From assembly GCF_005144795.1 (NCBI RefSeq), contig NZ_SWFJ01000011.1, positions 1-64,000 of the forward strand: a stretch of DNA of 64,000 nt, given 5' to 3'. Positions 62,311 through 64,000 of this stretch are shown here, one piece after another. The position numbers and the translations under genes are program-made. A model generated the notes under the pieces. It did no database searches, was not told the origin of the DNA, and saw only the letters and a program-made list of their open reading frames with translations. The stretch comes from Streptococcus mitis. GTDB lineage: Bacteria > Bacillota > Bacilli > Lactobacillales > Streptococcaceae. The first letter of the stretch is position 1, and each line of letters opens with the position of its first letter.

Positions 62311-63477
62311 TTAACGTTTGGCAAAAGTCGTCACAATTCGCTGACACACTTCTTGCAACAAAGATTTAGGCATGGCTACATTGAGGCGGGCATGGAGACT
62401 TCCTTCCTCTCCAAAATCCAAACCACGGTTGAGGATAACCTTGGCTTCATTTCTCAAAAGCTCTTGCAATCTTTCATCAGTCAGGTCATAGGCTGAAAAA
62501 TCAAGCCAAATCAAGTAGGTTCCTTGCGGTTTCATGACCTTGATGTTGGTTTCTTTTCCAAATAAATCTACCACATAATTAATATGGTCTTCAAAGACTT
62601 GCTTGAGTTCCTCTAACCAATCCTTCCCATAGCGATAGGCAGCTTCTGTCGTCAAATAACCCAAGCCTGAAATTTCATGCTGGTTATTGGCCAACTGGCG
62701 TTTCTGGTAAGTCAGTCTCAACTTAGGATTTTCAATGACGGCATAGGAATTTTTTGTTCCAGCGATGTTAAAGGTTTTAGTGGCACTGCTCAAGACAACC
62801 GCAAATTCTTTAAAGGCAGGATTGATGGTATTAAAAGACTGGTGTTTGTGACCAAAGAGGGCCAAATCTTGGTGAATCTCATCCGAAACCAAGAAAACAC
62901 CGTGTTTTTGGCAGAGTTGGCCAATCTTCTCCAACACTTCCTTTTCCCAAACACGTCCACCAGGATTGTGAGGGTTACAAAGAATATAGAGTTTGATCTC
63001 CTCTTCCACCAAATCCTTTTCAAGTCGGTCAAAGTCAATCTCAAACAGACCATCCTTTTCCACCAAAGAATTGGTAATCAATCTACGGTTGTTCAACTTG
63101 ACACTGCGAGCAAAAGGTGGGTAGACAGGCGTGTTAATCAAAACCGCTTCGCCTTCTTTTGTAAAGGCTTGAATAGCTGTTGAGATTGCTGGTACCACAC
63201 CCTCGATAAAGACAAGAGCCTCTTTATCAAAGTGGTAACCGTGTTGTGTAGCTTCCCACTTTTGAACTTCCTTAATTAAATCATCACTGGCATAGGTATA
63301 GCCATAAACCAGTTGATCCGCATAAGTTTGCACGGCTTGGCGGATTTCAGGCAAGACTACAAAGTCCATATCCGCTATCCAAGCTGGCAAGACTTCACTA
63401 TCCGTTTCTGCCTCTTTCCATTTATAGGTATGGTGCCCTAAACGATTGGGCAGGCTTGTAAAATCATATTTTCCCAT
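62311..63477 (-). CDS. PatB/MalY-family cystathionine beta-lyase
   Basis: 388 residues, PLP fold type I. LPAWIADMDFVVLPEIRQA, CNPHNPGGRVW, VSDEIHQDLALFG and the PLP lysine in SSATKTFNIAGTKNSYA are the PatB/MalY pattern. It splits cystathionine to homocysteine, pyruvate and ammonia; it also works as a C-S lyase that releases sulfide. It lies 7 bp after the metB-like gene, giving a two-gene transsulfuration operon. Confidence 0.93.
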   Translation of the reverse strand: MGKYDFTSLPNRLGHHTYKWKEAETDSEVLPAWIADMDFVVLPEIRQAVQTYADQLVYGYTYASDDLIKEVQKWEATQHGYHFDKEALVFIEGVVPAISTAIQAFTKEGEAVLINTPVYPPFARSVKLNNRRLITNSLVEKDGLFEIDFDRLEKDLVEEEIKLYILCNPHNPGGRVWEKEVLEKIGQLCQKHGVFLVSDEIHQDLALFGHKHQSFNTINPAFKEFAVVLSSATKTFNIAGTKNSYAVIENPKLRLTYQKRQLANNQHEISGLGYLTTEAAYRYGKDWLEELKQVFEDHINYVVDLFGKETNIKVMKPQGTYLIWLDFSAYDLTDERLQELLRNEAKVILNRGLDFGEEGSLHARLNVAMPKSLLQEVCQRIVTTFAKR

Positions 63478-63484
63478 CTTCGTC

Positions 63485-64000
63485 TTATCCTTCTAAGGCT
63501 TGACGCAAATCTGCAATCAAATCTCTAGCATCCTCAATCCCAATTGACAAGCGCAAGAGGTCATCTGTCAAACCGTAAGAATGGCGCACTTCTGCTGGAA
63601 TATCAGCGTGAGTTTGAGTCGTTGGATAAGTAATGAGACTTTCTACCCCACCTAGACTTTCCGCAAAAGAGAAGACCTTGAGACTATTCAAAATATGAGG
63701 AATGCGTGTTTCATCGGCTACTTTAAAGGAAATCATACCTCCACGACCAGTGTAGAGAACTTCCTTAACTGCTGGAGAATCCTTCAAAAAGGCAACCACT
63801 TCTTGGGCGTTGGCTGTTGAGCGCTCCATACGAAGAGACAAGGTTTTGAGACCACGAATCAATTGATAACTGTCAAATGGAGACAAAACTGCCCCTGTCG
63901 TATTGAGATTGTAAAAGAGCTTCTCGTATAGTTCTAAACTATTGGTCACAACCACTCCAGCCAAGACATCATTGTGGCCTGCCAGATACTTGGTTGCTGA
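63485..64000 (-). CDS. Cystathionine gamma-synthase-like PLP enzyme (partial, 5' end beyond window)
   Basis: 172 codons are in the window and the frame is open to the right edge. It begins SATKYLAGHNDVLAGVVVTN, where the Lys of SATKY binds PLP, and includes SRGLKTLSLRMERSTANAQE and the Cys/Met-metabolism C-domain ending GIEDARDLIADLRQALEG. MetB/MetC family; synthase versus gamma-lyase cannot be told from this part. Together with the next gene it makes methionine precursors. Confidence 0.9.
   Translation of the reverse strand, partial: SATKYLAGHNDVLAGVVVTNSLELYEKLFYNLNTTGAVLSPFDSYQLIRGLKTLSLRMERSTANAQEVVAFLKDSPAVKEVLYTGRGGMISFKVADETRIPHILNSLKVFSFAESLGGVESLITYPTTQTHADIPAEVRHSYGLTDDLLRLSIGIEDARDLIADLRQALEG

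Overview
The window is a low-GC Firmicutes chromosome segment that fits a mitis-group Streptococcus (S. mitis, S. oralis or S. pseudopneumoniae-like, very near S. pneumoniae). The reasons are YSIRK/LPXTG surface proteins, a choline-binding repeat protein, two BOX elements, and near-pneumococcal versions of BgaA, ZmpB, ZmpR/ZmpS, Glk, HprK and QueA. Nearly every gene is on the minus strand; only queA, two small membrane-associated genes and an rgg regulator read plus. I saw no rRNA, tRNA, CRISPR array or intact insertion sequence.

Layout. 1-4066: a large YSIRK surface protein that runs off the left edge and is interrupted by a one-base frame change at an A-tract that reads as a classical -1 slippery heptamer. 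4442-7253: ytxH-like, DUF948, lgt, hprK, rpsU. 7404-9290: nagB (promoter spanned by a NagR-type operator) and divergent queA. 9370-14624: yihY, a BOX element, an NhaP-type antiporter, a small Cys-containing protein, mnmM (ytqB), a TIGR01212 radical SAM gene and divergent DUF3397; the last two look leaderless. 14813-22312: bgaA, a 2499-residue wall-anchored beta-galactosidase with a CcpA site. 22553-29240: SDR, rnz, an unknown gene, hflX, miaA, DUF3042, thyA, glk. 29352-32193: short choline-binding protein, alpha/beta hydrolase, pabB/pabC fusion.

32266-43776 is a surface/oxidative-stress block: zmpB (M26 zinc protease with nine 27-residue repeats), a TIGR01440 gene, the ZmpS/ZmpR two-component system, then msrAB2, etrx2 and ccdA2, which export electrons to repair oxidised surface proteins. 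43942-47688 is decayed: a broken acetyltransferase, an array of GGTCC palindromes, nadE-pncB (NAD salvage), and remnants of a HAD phosphatase and another gene. 48292-52101 is the main accessory module: an 894-residue LPXTG protein with a SEC10/PgrA-like domain and long charged helices, divergent from an Rgg regulator. Two matching inverted repeats sit next to the two promoters, and the module is bracketed by near-identical 28-bp terminator repeats. 52226-64000: amino-acid permease, greA, mltG, a second BOX element that supplies the C-terminus of an acetyltransferase, a second acetyltransferase, murC, an unknown protein, a SWIM/SNF2 helicase, a MalY-type lyase and the 3' part of a metB-like gene.

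Much of the window is cell-surface biology (three wall-anchored giants, a choline-binding protein, Lgt, MltG, MurC) embedded in conserved housekeeping genes. Carbon control is visible as cre-like sites at bgaA, glk, the choline-binding gene and nagB.
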